Assembly: GCF_011752565.1 (NCBI RefSeq)
Contig: NZ_VWXK01000012.1
Location: 62,001-126,000 of the forward strand
Source of the DNA: Pantoea sp. Ap-967
GTDB taxonomy: Bacteria > Pseudomonadota > Gammaproteobacteria > Pseudomonadales > Pseudomonadaceae
Direction: 5' to 3'
DNA length: 64,000 nt
The first letter of the stretch is position 1. Each line of letters opens with the position of its first letter. The notes below the pieces were generated by a model. It was not told the DNA's origin, did no database searches, and was given only the letters and a program-made list of their open reading frames with translations. Position numbers and translations under genes: made by a program. Below are positions 10,987-20,246 of this stretch, in pieces.

Positions 10987-11788
10987 TGTCTTTCTCCAGT
11001 GGGTTGTGAACGGCTTTGATCATTAGGCCTAGGGTGATGGTCATCACATGGTGGGCGCCGACGATGACGCCCAGGTCGAGCGTGCCGACGGCTTTGCCCG
11101 GGGTTTCAATCAAAAGGATGTTGTCGATTTCGCAGCGGATATCGCTTTGCATGCTGCCCAATGAACGCAGCGTCGCGTTGAAAATGATCTGGTGGCTGGT
11201 CTGCACGACCAGGTGATCGGTGATGTCTTCGATGCGCTCAGGTGTCTGGCGCTGGGCGAACTGCCCGGACAGTCGCTCGAAGATCACGCCCAGATGGTTG
11301 CTAATGAAGTGGGAAAAGATCAGTGCATCCAGTGCGACCCAGTCATCCAGTCCCCTGCCCAAACCCTCGCGAAAGAGGCTTAGCCAACTTGCGACGTGCT
11401 CACGATCAAGCGCAAAAGCTGGGTTTTTCGATGCCCAGACCGGTGCCGGAACCTGGGATACATGGCCTGAAACGTGCTCGCTTTCACCGCTGCCTGAGTG
11501 CAGTTTGAATGCAGTGCTGGCGGTGCGGGGCCGGGTTGAAAGTGCGACCTGGGCGTTGCGCAGTACGGGCGCCTTGAGCAGCGCCTTGAACTGTATCCAG
11601 TCCCCATCGGGGCCATCGGCAGAGCGCCCCATGCGATGTTTGATTGGCAGCAGCGCCAGCATGCCGTGTACTACAACATCTGCTGCCTCCATGCGCCGTG
11701 CGGCTTGCAGGTCGAAGTGGATAGGATTGCGGTCACCGGAAAGGGCTGCCCATGCCTCGATCTGCTCAGGCCCGAATTGCCATTGCAT
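10973..11788 (-). CDS. MaoC-like (hotdog) dehydratase
   Basis: A 271-residue protein. Its first 60 residues contain SGDRNPIHFD and then VVHGMLAL, the R-hydratase / MaoC hydratase signature with the catalytic Asp and His. The second half shows no clear motif and may be a degenerate second hotdog domain, giving a two-domain layout similar to polyene-cluster dehydratases. Expected role: dehydration of 3-hydroxyacyl-ACP to trans-2-enoyl-ACP. I chose the ATG at 11788, two bases after the ketosynthase stop; a TTG two codons earlier would give an overlap. No enoyl reductase is encoded in the operon, so double bonds may be kept (inference). Confidence 0.8.
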   Translation of the reverse strand: MQWQFGPEQIEAWAALSGDRNPIHFDLQAARRMEAADVVVHGMLALLPIKHRMGRSADGPDGDWIQFKALLKAPVLRNAQVALSTRPRTASTAFKLHSGSGESEHVSGHVSQVPAPVWASKNPAFALDREHVASWLSLFREGLGRGLDDWVALDALIFSHFISNHLGVIFERLSGQFAQRQTPERIEDITDHLVVQTSHQIIFNATLRSLGSMQSDIRCEIDNILLIETPGKAVGTLDLGVIVGAHHVMTITLGLMIKAVHNPLEKDNDQH

Positions 11789-11790
11789 GA

Positions 11791-13059
11791 TCAATGGACC
11801 TTGCGCAGCATGATTCCGGCGTTGGCGCCACCGAATCCAAAGCTCAAGTTCAGCACGTTATCCAGGGTCTGCCCGTGCAAGTGATTGTTGGGTACGAAAT
11901 TCAGGTTGCACTCGGGGTCCGCCTCATCCAGGTGGATGGTGGCTGGGATGGTCCCACGGGACATGGCCTTGAGGCAGAAAATCGCTTCCATCGAACCTGC
12001 AGCACCGATGAGGTGGCCGGTGTATGACTTGGTGCTGGACATCGGGATTGTTTTGGCGGCTTCGCCCAGCGCCAGCTGGATGGAGCGGGCTTCGTTGACA
12101 TCGTTCAGTGGCGTGGAGGTGCCGTGCAAGTTGATGTAGTTGATTTGCGGGGCATCGACGTTGGCTTGCCTGCACACTTCCTGAATCACGCGCACGCGAG
12201 CCTGCATGTCTTCAGCCGGGGCGGTCATGTCGAAGGCGTCCGAGTAGTTGGCGTAACCGGTGATCTCGCCGAGGATATTTGCACCACGGGCCTTGGCCAA
12301 CTCATAGTCCTCAAGGCACAGTACCGCCGCACCTTCGGAAAGTATGAAGCCGCTGCGACCTTTGCTGAATGGGCAGCACGCCAGACGCGGATTCTCTTGT
12401 TCCTTGCTCAAGGCCTGGATCACGTCGATCGACCAGACGTTGAACTGCTCTTTCAATGATTCGCTTCCCCCGGCGATCATCATGCGTGCTCGGCCGGCGC
12501 GAATCGCTTCATAGGCTTCACCAATTGCGATCGTGCCGGTTGCACAGGCCGCAACCGGGCTGTTCTGAATGCCCCGCATGTTCCAATTCATGGTGATACC
12601 TGCGGTAGCGGCATTACACATGGACATGACGGTGGCAAACGAGGTGGAAATCCCTTGCTCGCGGTACTCGTTGTTGTTCATGTTCGCCGTGTCGAGACCG
12701 CCCCATCCGGTGCCCAGAACGACACCGCGATCGAAGGGGGAGACGACGTCGTCCAGCGGTGTGTCGCCGTAGGCCATGTGCAGTGCTTCATGGGCAGCGA
12801 CCAGGCTGTACTTGGCGAATAGCGGCAGCATCTTGGAAATTTTCTTCGAAAACGGGCGCATCGCCTCGCGACCGAAATCATCGATGAAACCGAAAAAGCG
12901 TGCATGGATGGTCGGGTCATCAAAGTGGTGCAGACGGTAGCCGATCTGGTAATCCATCATCGCGTCCCAGATGGCATTGGCATTGTGGCCGAGCGAGCAG
13001 ATCGCACCATACCCGGTAACGACGACGCGGCGAGGTGCTGAAGAGACAGGCTTTTCCAT
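11791..13059 (-). CDS. FabF-like beta-ketoacyl-ACP synthase
   Basis: A 422-residue ketosynthase with an intact catalytic triad: Cys172 (VAACATGT), His312 (NLHGTSTPLND) and His349 with Lys344 (SSTKSYTGHLIGAAG). It is a single KS with no chain-length-factor partner, so chain length would be set by this enzyme or by a housekeeping partner. It is the first gene of the ten-gene minus-strand operon. A GGGAAG ribosome-binding site precedes the ATG. It is divergent from luxI across a 392-bp region that holds a lux-box-like palindrome, implying control by quorum sensing. No acyltransferase is encoded, so malonyl-ACP would come from FabD. Confidence 0.93.
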   Translation of the reverse strand: MEKPVSSAPRRVVVTGYGAICSLGHNANAIWDAMMDYQIGYRLHHFDDPTIHARFFGFIDDFGREAMRPFSKKISKMLPLFAKYSLVAAHEALHMAYGDTPLDDVVSPFDRGVVLGTGWGGLDTANMNNNEYREQGISTSFATVMSMCNAATAGITMNWNMRGIQNSPVAACATGTIAIGEAYEAIRAGRARMMIAGGSESLKEQFNVWSIDVIQALSKEQENPRLACCPFSKGRSGFILSEGAAVLCLEDYELAKARGANILGEITGYANYSDAFDMTAPAEDMQARVRVIQEVCRQANVDAPQINYINLHGTSTPLNDVNEARSIQLALGEAAKTIPMSSTKSYTGHLIGAAGSMEAIFCLKAMSRGTIPATIHLDEADPECNLNFVPNNHLHGQTLDNVLNLSFGFGGANAGIMLRKVH

Positions 13060-13262
13060 TGTCTTCCCTGTTGATGAGCTGGCGTGAGTGTCCCTGCATA
13101 ACCAAGCGCGGCGCGGAGTGCAGGCTGAAAGTTACATGGGCACAACGTGCAGTGTTGATGCACTGCCCGCCGTGGCGGGGCGCCGGAAATCGACATGCCT
13201 CGTTGGCAATACAGGTCTGCCCTGCACGGCTAATTAAGTTTGCCTGACGCTTCGATAAGGAC

Positions 13263-13282
13263 AACTGTCTCTAGGTACAGGT
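13263..13282. promoter_or_regulatory. lux-box-like LuxR operator
   Basis: AACTGTCTCTAGGTACAGGT is a 20-bp imperfect palindrome whose half-sites (ACTGT / ACAGGT) and length match the Vibrio fischeri lux box ACCTGTAGGATCGTACAGGT. It lies 204 bp before the ketosynthase start and 169 bp before luxI, inside their divergent intergenic region. The right half (TAGGTACAGGT) recurs at 13320-13330. The rest of the 13060-13451 region holds no gene that I can support. Confidence 0.72.
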
Positions 13283-13451
13283 CGTTATCTGTAATTGATT
13301 TTTCATGTGTTGTTGAACTTAGGTACAGGTTACGTGGCGCGATACATTGGTAGAGTACTGGCGCGTTTTGTTGGATGCGGATGCCAGCACGGTCAGTATT
13401 GAAATAATGTTAAAACTTCGCCGTACCTCAAGTAAGGATGAGCAGCGCAAG

Positions 13452-14120
13452 ATGAAAACTATTGAGTTTCACAACGTTGACTTTCGCGCAGACCCACACC
13501 CCTGGGTCGCGGAACTGTACGGACTGCGTAAACATGTTTTCTGCGACCGCCTCAATTGGCGGGTCAGCGTGCGCGATGGTATTGAACTGGATGAATTCGA
13601 TAGCGAGAACACCACGTACTTGATTGGTACGTGCGAGGGCATCCCGTTGGCAGGGCTGCGGCTGATTAACACGCTAAACCCCTACATGGTCGAGGGGCCG
13701 TTTCGTGACTTCTTCAGCTGCGCGCCACCGAAACACGCACTGATCGCTGAGTCCAGCCGCTTTTTTGTAGACAAGACCCGCTCACGTACGCTGGGGCTGG
13801 CGCATTTGCCGCTGACTGAAATGTTGCTTTTCAGCATGCTCGATCATGCTGAGCGCAGCGGCCTGGAGTCGATCGTGACGGTTGTCAGCGATGCCATGGC
13901 GCGCATTGTTCGCCATGCCGGCTGGCATTATCAGATTCTCGACAGCGGCGAAGCGTCGCCGGGCGAGACCGTTCATTTGCTGAATATGCAGATCACCGGT
14001 GCCAACCGCCAACGGCTGCTGGACACGATCCAGCGCAAGCAGCCGTTGGCGTCACTGCAGGGCGGGCGGTGGCCGTTGAGCTTGCAACTGGCGGATATGC
14101 CAGCCCGCCAGATCGCCTGA
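13452..14120 (+). CDS. LuxI-family acyl-homoserine lactone synthase
   Basis: A 222-residue autoinducer synthase, which makes acyl-HSL from S-adenosylmethionine and an acyl-ACP. All invariant LuxI residues are visible: R26, F30, W36, D47, D50, R70, F84, E100 and R103. I chose the ATG at 13452 because the conserved N-terminus (MKTIEFHNVDF) begins there; in-frame starts upstream would add residues not typical of the family. The gene is divergent from the biosynthetic operon and convergent with luxR, whose stop codon directly abuts its own. The acyl chain made cannot be read from the sequence. Confidence 0.95.
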   Translation: MKTIEFHNVDFRADPHPWVAELYGLRKHVFCDRLNWRVSVRDGIELDEFDSENTTYLIGTCEGIPLAGLRLINTLNPYMVEGPFRDFFSCAPPKHALIAESSRFFVDKTRSRTLGLAHLPLTEMLLFSMLDHAERSGLESIVTVVSDAMARIVRHAGWHYQILDSGEASPGETVHLLNMQITGANRQRLLDTIQRKQPLASLQGGRWPLSLQLADMPARQIA

Positions 14121-14837
14121 TCAGATAATGCCCTGGCGCTTGGCTTCGTAAACGGCCTGCTTGGCATTGGCAACCTGTAACTTACCGGCAATGTTCGACA
14201 TGTGGAATTTCACCGTACGCTCTGAGATTCCACAGTCAGTGGCAATCTCACGGTAGCTCTTGCCGCGCACCACCAGTTGCAGAACACCCAGTTCGCGGAC
14301 CGAGAGCGACCCCAACGTCCCTGGCAGAAATAGCTGATCGTTGGAGCGTGAAGTCATCAGCCAGTCATGGAAGTCAATCAACAACATTTGCAAGATGCCC
14401 TGCTTGTTGGCCAGACGACGGTCGAAGTCCGCTTGCTGTCCTGCGTCACACAAGCTCAAGGCACAGAACATTCCACAGGCGTCCCGCAGGGTGAATGTCA
14501 CCCCCGAGCAGATCTGGTAGCGGGTAGCGCGCTGGAAAAAGTCCAGGCCTTCCGGTGTACTGCAGGCAAGGGCGTCTTGCCAGGAGAAAGGTGTAATTTT
14601 TTTGAGCCCGTGATTGATGATGGGATCAATCAGATGGCTGTTCGAGGATTTATAGTCTTTGACCCATCGGGATGGATAGTTGGAAATAATGATCGGTTCT
14701 ATGTTCCGGTTAGTGACCGAAGCGTAATAGGCATATCTCAAATTATCCAGATCACTCAATTGAGTTTGTAGCTCGGTGTGTAAGTGTGTAATCGGTTGTG
14801 TGGGCGTGAGGATAATTGGCTTTGATCGACTGTCCAT
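14121..14837 (-). CDS. LuxR-family acyl-HSL-responsive regulator
   Basis: A 238-residue two-domain regulator. The autoinducer-binding domain carries W58, Y62, D71, P72, W86 and G112, each within one position of the six residues that define true AHL-binding LuxR proteins. The C-terminal GerE-type helix-turn-helix (LSVRELGVLQLVVRGKSYREIATDCGISERTVKFH, split here by description) ends VKFHMSNIAGKLQV. It is convergent with luxI, with zero bases between the two TGA stops (shared hexamer TGATCA). It probably binds the palindrome at 13263-13282 to drive the biosynthetic operon and/or luxI. Confidence 0.95.
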   Translation of the reverse strand: MDSRSKPIILTPTQPITHLHTELQTQLSDLDNLRYAYYASVTNRNIEPIIISNYPSRWVKDYKSSNSHLIDPIINHGLKKITPFSWQDALACSTPEGLDFFQRATRYQICSGVTFTLRDACGMFCALSLCDAGQQADFDRRLANKQGILQMLLIDFHDWLMTSRSNDQLFLPGTLGSLSVRELGVLQLVVRGKSYREIATDCGISERTVKFHMSNIAGKLQVANAKQAVYEAKRQGII

Positions 14838-14993
14838 GTCGGGGCTCTACTATTTCAGGCGTCGGAAACACGGCGTGGGAGTGTCACTGCGCAGGTTATT
14901 ATTATGGTTAAGTTAGCGAGGGCCGTGAGTGTTTTAGGGGGTCACGCCCGGCGCTGATAGTCAAAGATGACTTGGGTAAAGTCAAGCGGTGAC

Positions 14994-15152
14994 ATGAATT
15001 GGCATGCCTACAGTTTAGACACGTTAATTGCTGTTTTTATTACAACCGTCGGGTCAATGGGAATGGGCGTGATTGTTCGATTGTATTCAAACGGCTCTGC
15101 GTCAAGGGATACAGGCGAGTTGAATGCGACAAGGGCGCTGCACAAAGTGTGA
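14994..15152 (+). CDS. Possible small single-span membrane protein
   Basis: A 52-codon frame with one hydrophobic stretch (about residues 8-29, LDTLIAVFITTVGSMGMGVIV) and a polar tail. It lies alone in the 348-bp gap between luxR and the RcnB-like gene. The ribosome-binding site is weak, so translation is uncertain. Besides this frame I see nothing in 14838-15185 other than the likely luxR promoter region. Confidence 0.35.
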   Translation: MNWHAYSLDTLIAVFITTVGSMGMGVIVRLYSNGSASRDTGELNATRALHKV

Positions 15153-15185
15153 GCGCCCCGCCCTGATCGATAGACGCAAACGGGA

Positions 15186-15584
15186 TCAGTAGCCCGAAAG
15201 CACACTCACCACCACGCCCGTGGCAATCGCAACCAGCACATAGTCACCATTCACATACAACCAACGATGATCCCGTGGCGGTGCATACAGGTGCCGTGCA
15301 CGCCAGTCGGTCACCCAATAGCGGTCTGCGCGGTAGCGGGGTTCGACCACGTAGCCACGGCGCCATTGCTGATGGGGCATCGGCATGCCCGCTTCCGGGC
15401 GGAAGTTCGGGTTGTGGTAGGCCGGGTAACGGCCATTGTCGTGGCGGTCATGACGCTCGGGTTGCCATCCTTGATGGGATGGGCCACGGCCATCGTCATA
15501 GCGATCCGGACCTGGTTGAGCGAAGCTGGCCAAGGGTGTGCTGAGCACAAGCGCGGCGCAGAGTACGGTCAGGGTTTTCTTCAT
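15186..15584 (-). CDS. RcnB-family periplasmic protein
   Basis: A 132-residue exported protein. A signal peptide (MKKTLTVLCAALVLSTPLASFAQ) is followed by a His/Asp/Tyr-rich linker and a C-terminal YVVEPRYRADRYWVTDWRARHL...W-x-Y-V-x-G-D-Y-V-L-V segment typical of the RcnB/YohN-like family (nickel/cobalt homeostasis in E. coli). The C-terminus has a short hydrophobic strand. AGGA eight bases before the ATG supports the start. It stands alone and probably marks the return to backbone sequence after the accessory block. Metal specificity is not known. Confidence 0.75.
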   Translation of the reverse strand: MKKTLTVLCAALVLSTPLASFAQPGPDRYDDGRGPSHQGWQPERHDRHDNGRYPAYHNPNFRPEAGMPMPHQQWRRGYVVEPRYRADRYWVTDWRARHLYAPPRDHRWLYVNGDYVLVAIATGVVVSVLSGY

Positions 15585-15757
15585 GGGGGTGATCCTCTGC
15601 TTGTTAACGCCCGGCGGGTACTGCTGGGTGCCTGGTGCGGTTAACTGATCAGACCACGAATTTTCCCGATTAATGTAAGGGCAGAGGTAAAGGTCAGGTA
15701 AAGACTGGCACCTGCTTCGCGGCGTTTCGATGCCTGGGCAATTCCACGTACAGGTTT

Positions 15758-17053
<1,296 letters not shown>

Positions 17054-17092
17054 GACGGTACCGATGAGATGGCCTGGCGCAGGGTAACAAGG

Positions 17093-17142
17093 ACTGCCAA
17101 ACACTGCCATTGGCTGACAGTCGACTGCCACATGTGCTGCCA
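17093..17142. promoter_or_regulatory. Candidate FisR upstream activating repeats
   Basis: Four related 7-mers on the same strand, ACTGCCA at 17093-17099, 17103-17109 and 17124-17130 and GCTGCCA at 17136-17142, lie 60-110 bp upstream of the -24/-12 promoter. The first two are exactly ten bases apart. The assignment to FisR is inferred from position. Confidence 0.45.
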
Positions 17143-17201
17143 AAGCCACTGACGGCGACCAGCCGCAGCCCGGCTTCATTGGCCCAGGCCATGAAAACCG
17201 C

Positions 17202-17218
17202 CTGGCATGCATCTTGAT
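17202..17218 (+). promoter_or_regulatory. Sigma-54 (-24/-12) promoter of pdo-sqr
   Basis: CTGGCATGCATCTTGAT matches the sigma-54 consensus TTGGCACG-N4-TTGCT at the key GG and TTG positions with correct spacing. Transcription would begin near 17230, about 20 bases before the pdo ATG. Confidence 0.7.
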
Positions 17219-17249
17219 AACACTTCTGGTGGATCAATTGGAGAACGTG

Positions 17250-18134
17250 ATGATCATCGGCAACAACCTTCACGTGGACGCCTTCTACGACCAGGCGACC
17301 TCGACCATCAGTTACCTGTTGCTGGACCGTGAAACCCTGCACTGCGCGTTGATCGACAGCGTGCTGGATTACGATCCCAAATCCGGGCGAACCTGTACCA
17401 CGTCGGCAGACCGCCTGATCGAGCGCGTAAACGAGCTGAACGCCAACGTGCAGTGGGTACTGGAAACCCATGTGCACGCCGACCACCTCTCGGCAGCGGC
17501 GTACCTCAAGGCACAACTTGGTGGCCACACGGCCATCGGCGCGCATATTACCCAGGTGCAGAAAACCTTTGGCGCGCTGTTCAACGCCGAGCCTGGCTTT
17601 GCCCGTGACGGCAGCCAGTTCGACGTGCTGTTCGAGGATGAGGAAGGCTTTCGCATCGGCAACCTGCACGCCCGTGCCCTGCACACCCCAGGCCATACAC
17701 CGGCGTGCATGAGCTTCATGATTGCCGATGGCGGCGAAACCGCAGTGTTTGTCGGTGACACCCTGTTCATGCCGGACTACGGTACCGCCCGTTGCGATTT
17801 CCCCGGTGCCGATGCCCGTACCTTGTACCGCTCGATTCGCCGCCTGCTGGCCTTCCCCGACCAGACCCGGCTGTTCATGTGCCATGACTACCTGCCCGGT
17901 GGGCGTGAGATGCAATTCATGACCACGGTTGCCGAGCAACGCGCGAGCAATATCCACATTCACCACGGCGTCGATGAGGACAGCTTCGTGGCGATGCGCG
18001 AGGCACGCGACAAGACCCTCGACATGCCCGTGCTGATCCTGCCCTCGGTGCAGGTCAACATGCGCAGCGGCCATTTCCCCGAACCTGAAGAGAACGGCGT
18101 GAGCTACCTGAAGATCCCGCTGAACACGCTCTGA
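17250..18134 (+). CDS. Persulfide dioxygenase (ETHE1-like metallo-beta-lactamase fold)
   Basis: A 294-residue metallo-beta-lactamase-fold enzyme with THVHADHLS and HTPGHTPACMS, as in ETHE1/PDO/Blh proteins, and GDTLF, CHDY further on. It oxidises glutathione persulfide to sulfite with O2. GGAGA five bases before the ATG at 17250 and the sigma-54 promoter just upstream define the start. It is followed after 40 bp by sulfide:quinone oxidoreductase, so H2S is oxidised to persulfide by SQR and then to sulfite here. It is divergent from the FisR-type activator. Confidence 0.9.
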   Translation: MIIGNNLHVDAFYDQATSTISYLLLDRETLHCALIDSVLDYDPKSGRTCTTSADRLIERVNELNANVQWVLETHVHADHLSAAAYLKAQLGGHTAIGAHITQVQKTFGALFNAEPGFARDGSQFDVLFEDEEGFRIGNLHARALHTPGHTPACMSFMIADGGETAVFVGDTLFMPDYGTARCDFPGADARTLYRSIRRLLAFPDQTRLFMCHDYLPGGREMQFMTTVAEQRASNIHIHHGVDEDSFVAMREARDKTLDMPVLILPSVQVNMRSGHFPEPEENGVSYLKIPLNTL

Positions 18135-18174
18135 CCGCCCTGCCCTATAACCAGAATTTCCAGGATTGACTGCC

Positions 18175-19431
18175 ATGCCTGCCAATACCGACCACCACCA
18201 GGTGGTCATCGTCGGTGCCGGTGCCGCCGGTATCGCCACTGCCTCCAGCCTGATCGCCCGCGACCCAACGCTGGACGTTGCCCTGATCGACCCAAGCGAT
18301 GTGCACTACTATCAGCCCGGCTGGACGATGGTCGGAGCGGGCGTGTTCGAAGCGCCAAGCACCGCTCGCACCTTGGCATCGGTCATTCCACCAGGCGTGT
18401 GCTGGATCAAGGCACGGGTCCAGGGGTTCGATCCTGCGGCGCAGCAGGTCACCCTCGAAGGCGGCCGTACCCTTGGTTACCAACAATTGGTGGTCTGCCC
18501 TGGGCTCAAGCTCGACTGGGATGCCATCGACGGGCTTAGCGATACCCTCGGCCGCAACGGCGTCACTTCCAACTACCGCTTCGACCTGGCGCCCTACACC
18601 TGGGAACTGGTGCAGGCACTCAAGCAGGGCCGTGCCCTGTTCACCCAACCACCCATGCCCATCAAGTGCGCCGGTGCGCCGCAGAAGGCGTTGTATCTGT
18701 CCTGCGACCATTGGCTGCGTAATGGCCAGCTGGGTGATGTGAAAGCCAGCTTCTTCAATGCCGGCGCCGTGCTGTTCGGGGTCCCAGACTACGTGCCGGC
18801 ACTGATGGCCTACATCGACAAATATGGTGTCGACCTCAACTACAGCCAACGCCTGGTCGCGGTAGATGGCCCCAACCGGCGCGCCACCTTCGTGCGTACG
18901 CTGGCCGATGGCAGCAGTGAGACCCGTAACGAAGCCTTCGACATGCTGCACGTCGTTCCGCCACAGGTGGCCCCAGACTTCATTCGCACCAGCCCCCTGG
19001 CCGATGCCGCCGGCTGGGTCGATGTCGACCCGCATACCTTGCGCCACCGCAGGTTCGCCAATATCCATGCCCTGGGTGATGTCGCCAGCACCAGCAACGC
19101 CAAAACCGCTGCAGCGGCGCGCAAGCAGGCGCCGGTGGTTGCCAATAATGTGCTGGTCGCCCTAGGCCGCTTGCCGACCCTGGCCCAGTACGACGGCTAT
19201 GGTTCCTGCCCGCTGACCGTCGAGCGCGGCAAGATCGTGCTTGCCGAGTTCACCTACGGTGGCAAGCTGGCGCCGAGTTTTCCGCGCTGGCTGCTCGATG
19301 GCTGCAAGCCCACCCGCCTGGCCTGGCTGCTCAAGGCCAAGGTACTGCCGCCGCTGTACTGGCAGGCCATGCTCAAAGGGCGTGAGTGGCTGGCGCGGCC
19401 ACAGCCTTTGTTCACCGAGGCCGAGCAGTGA
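18175..19431 (+). CDS. sqr: Sulfide:quinone oxidoreductase (type II-like)
   Basis: A 418-residue flavoprotein of the pyridine-nucleotide disulfide oxidoreductase class. It starts with VVIVGAGAAGIATASSL and keeps the SQR landmarks HYYQPGWTMVGAG, PIKCAGAPQKALYL and, near the C-terminus, HALGDVASTSNAKTAAAARKQAPVVANN. Cys residues in PIKCAG and elsewhere could serve the sulfur relay. It passes electrons from sulfide to quinone at the inner membrane. The ATG at 18175 has CAGGA upstream; its stop overlaps the GTG start of the TauE/SafE gene, so the two are translationally coupled. Confidence 0.93.
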   Translation: MPANTDHHQVVIVGAGAAGIATASSLIARDPTLDVALIDPSDVHYYQPGWTMVGAGVFEAPSTARTLASVIPPGVCWIKARVQGFDPAAQQVTLEGGRTLGYQQLVVCPGLKLDWDAIDGLSDTLGRNGVTSNYRFDLAPYTWELVQALKQGRALFTQPPMPIKCAGAPQKALYLSCDHWLRNGQLGDVKASFFNAGAVLFGVPDYVPALMAYIDKYGVDLNYSQRLVAVDGPNRRATFVRTLADGSSETRNEAFDMLHVVPPQVAPDFIRTSPLADAAGWVDVDPHTLRHRRFANIHALGDVASTSNAKTAAAARKQAPVVANNVLVALGRLPTLAQYDGYGSCPLTVERGKIVLAEFTYGGKLAPSFPRWLLDGCKPTRLAWLLKAKVLPPLYWQAMLKGREWLARPQPLFTEAEQ

Positions 19432-20246
19432 TCGAACATCAACTGCTGGGCGCTGGCCTGGGCGCGATCATTGGCGCAGTGCTGGCATTGACCGGCGCCG
19501 GCGGCGGCATTCTTGCGGTGCCGTTGTTGGTGTTCGGCCTTGGCCTGACGATGGTGGAAGCGGCGCCGATCGGCTTGCTTGCCGTTGGCATGGCTGCAGC
19601 GGTGGGCGCGTTGCTGGGGCTGCGCGAAGGGCTGGTGCGCTACCGCGCCGCGCTGTTCATTGCCTTGATTGGGATAGCCGCCGCGCCGTTCGGCCTGATG
19701 CTTGCCCATCGCTTGCCCAATACGCCGCTGGCGCTGGTGTTCGCCGGGGTGCTGGTGTACGCCTGCCTGCGCATCTGGCGCAAGGCGGCCAAGGAACTGC
19801 GCGGCGAAGCGAACGATGCGCACCGCTTCATTGAACCCTGCGTGCTGAACCCCTTGCAAGGCCGCTTGCGCTGGACCCTCCCCTGCGCCAGGGCGCTGGC
19901 GTTCACCGGGGTTATGTCGGGGTTGTTGTCGGGGCTGCTGGGCGTAGGCGGCGGTTTCGTCATCATCCCTGCCCTGAACCGCTACACCAACTTGCGCATG
20001 AAAAGCATCGTCTCCACCTCCCTGGCCGTTATCGCACTGGTGTCCACCGGCAGTGTTGTCAGCGCCAGCCTGGCCGGGGTCATGCACTGGCGGATCGGCG
20101 CGCCCTTCGCCGTCGGTGCGGTTGCCGGGCTGCTGCTGGCCCGGCCATTGGCGGCGAAGATTGCCGGGCCACGGCTGCAGCAACTGTTCGCCGTCGCCGG
20201 CTGGCTGGCGGCGGTGCTACTGGCCGGCAAGGCGCTACTCGGCTAG
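19428..20246 (+). CDS. TauE/SafE-family sulfite exporter-like membrane protein
   Basis: A 272-residue protein with about eight membrane segments and the two glycine-rich repeats of the family (ALTGAGGGILAVPLL and GLLGVGGGFVIIPAL). The GTG start overlaps the sqr stop (GTGA), with GAGG seven bases upstream. In this operon it fits export of the sulfite or thiosulfate formed by sulfide oxidation. Its 3' end overlaps the end of the convergent LysR gene by 12 bp. Confidence 0.9.
   Translation: MIEHQLLGAGLGAIIGAVLALTGAGGGILAVPLLVFGLGLTMVEAAPIGLLAVGMAAAVGALLGLREGLVRYRAALFIALIGIAAAPFGLMLAHRLPNTPLALVFAGVLVYACLRIWRKAAKELRGEANDAHRFIEPCVLNPLQGRLRWTLPCARALAFTGVMSGLLSGLLGVGGGFVIIPALNRYTNLRMKSIVSTSLAVIALVSTGSVVSASLAGVMHWRIGAPFAVGAVAGLLLARPLAAKIAGPRLQQLFAVAGWLAAVLLAGKALLG

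Noticed and set aside
3019..13059. A polyyne or aryl polyene cluster
   Set aside because: The membrane acyl desaturases, fatty acyl-AMP ligase and rubredoxin of polyyne clusters are missing, as are the aromatic starter genes, chain-length factor and outer-membrane anchoring genes of aryl polyene clusters.
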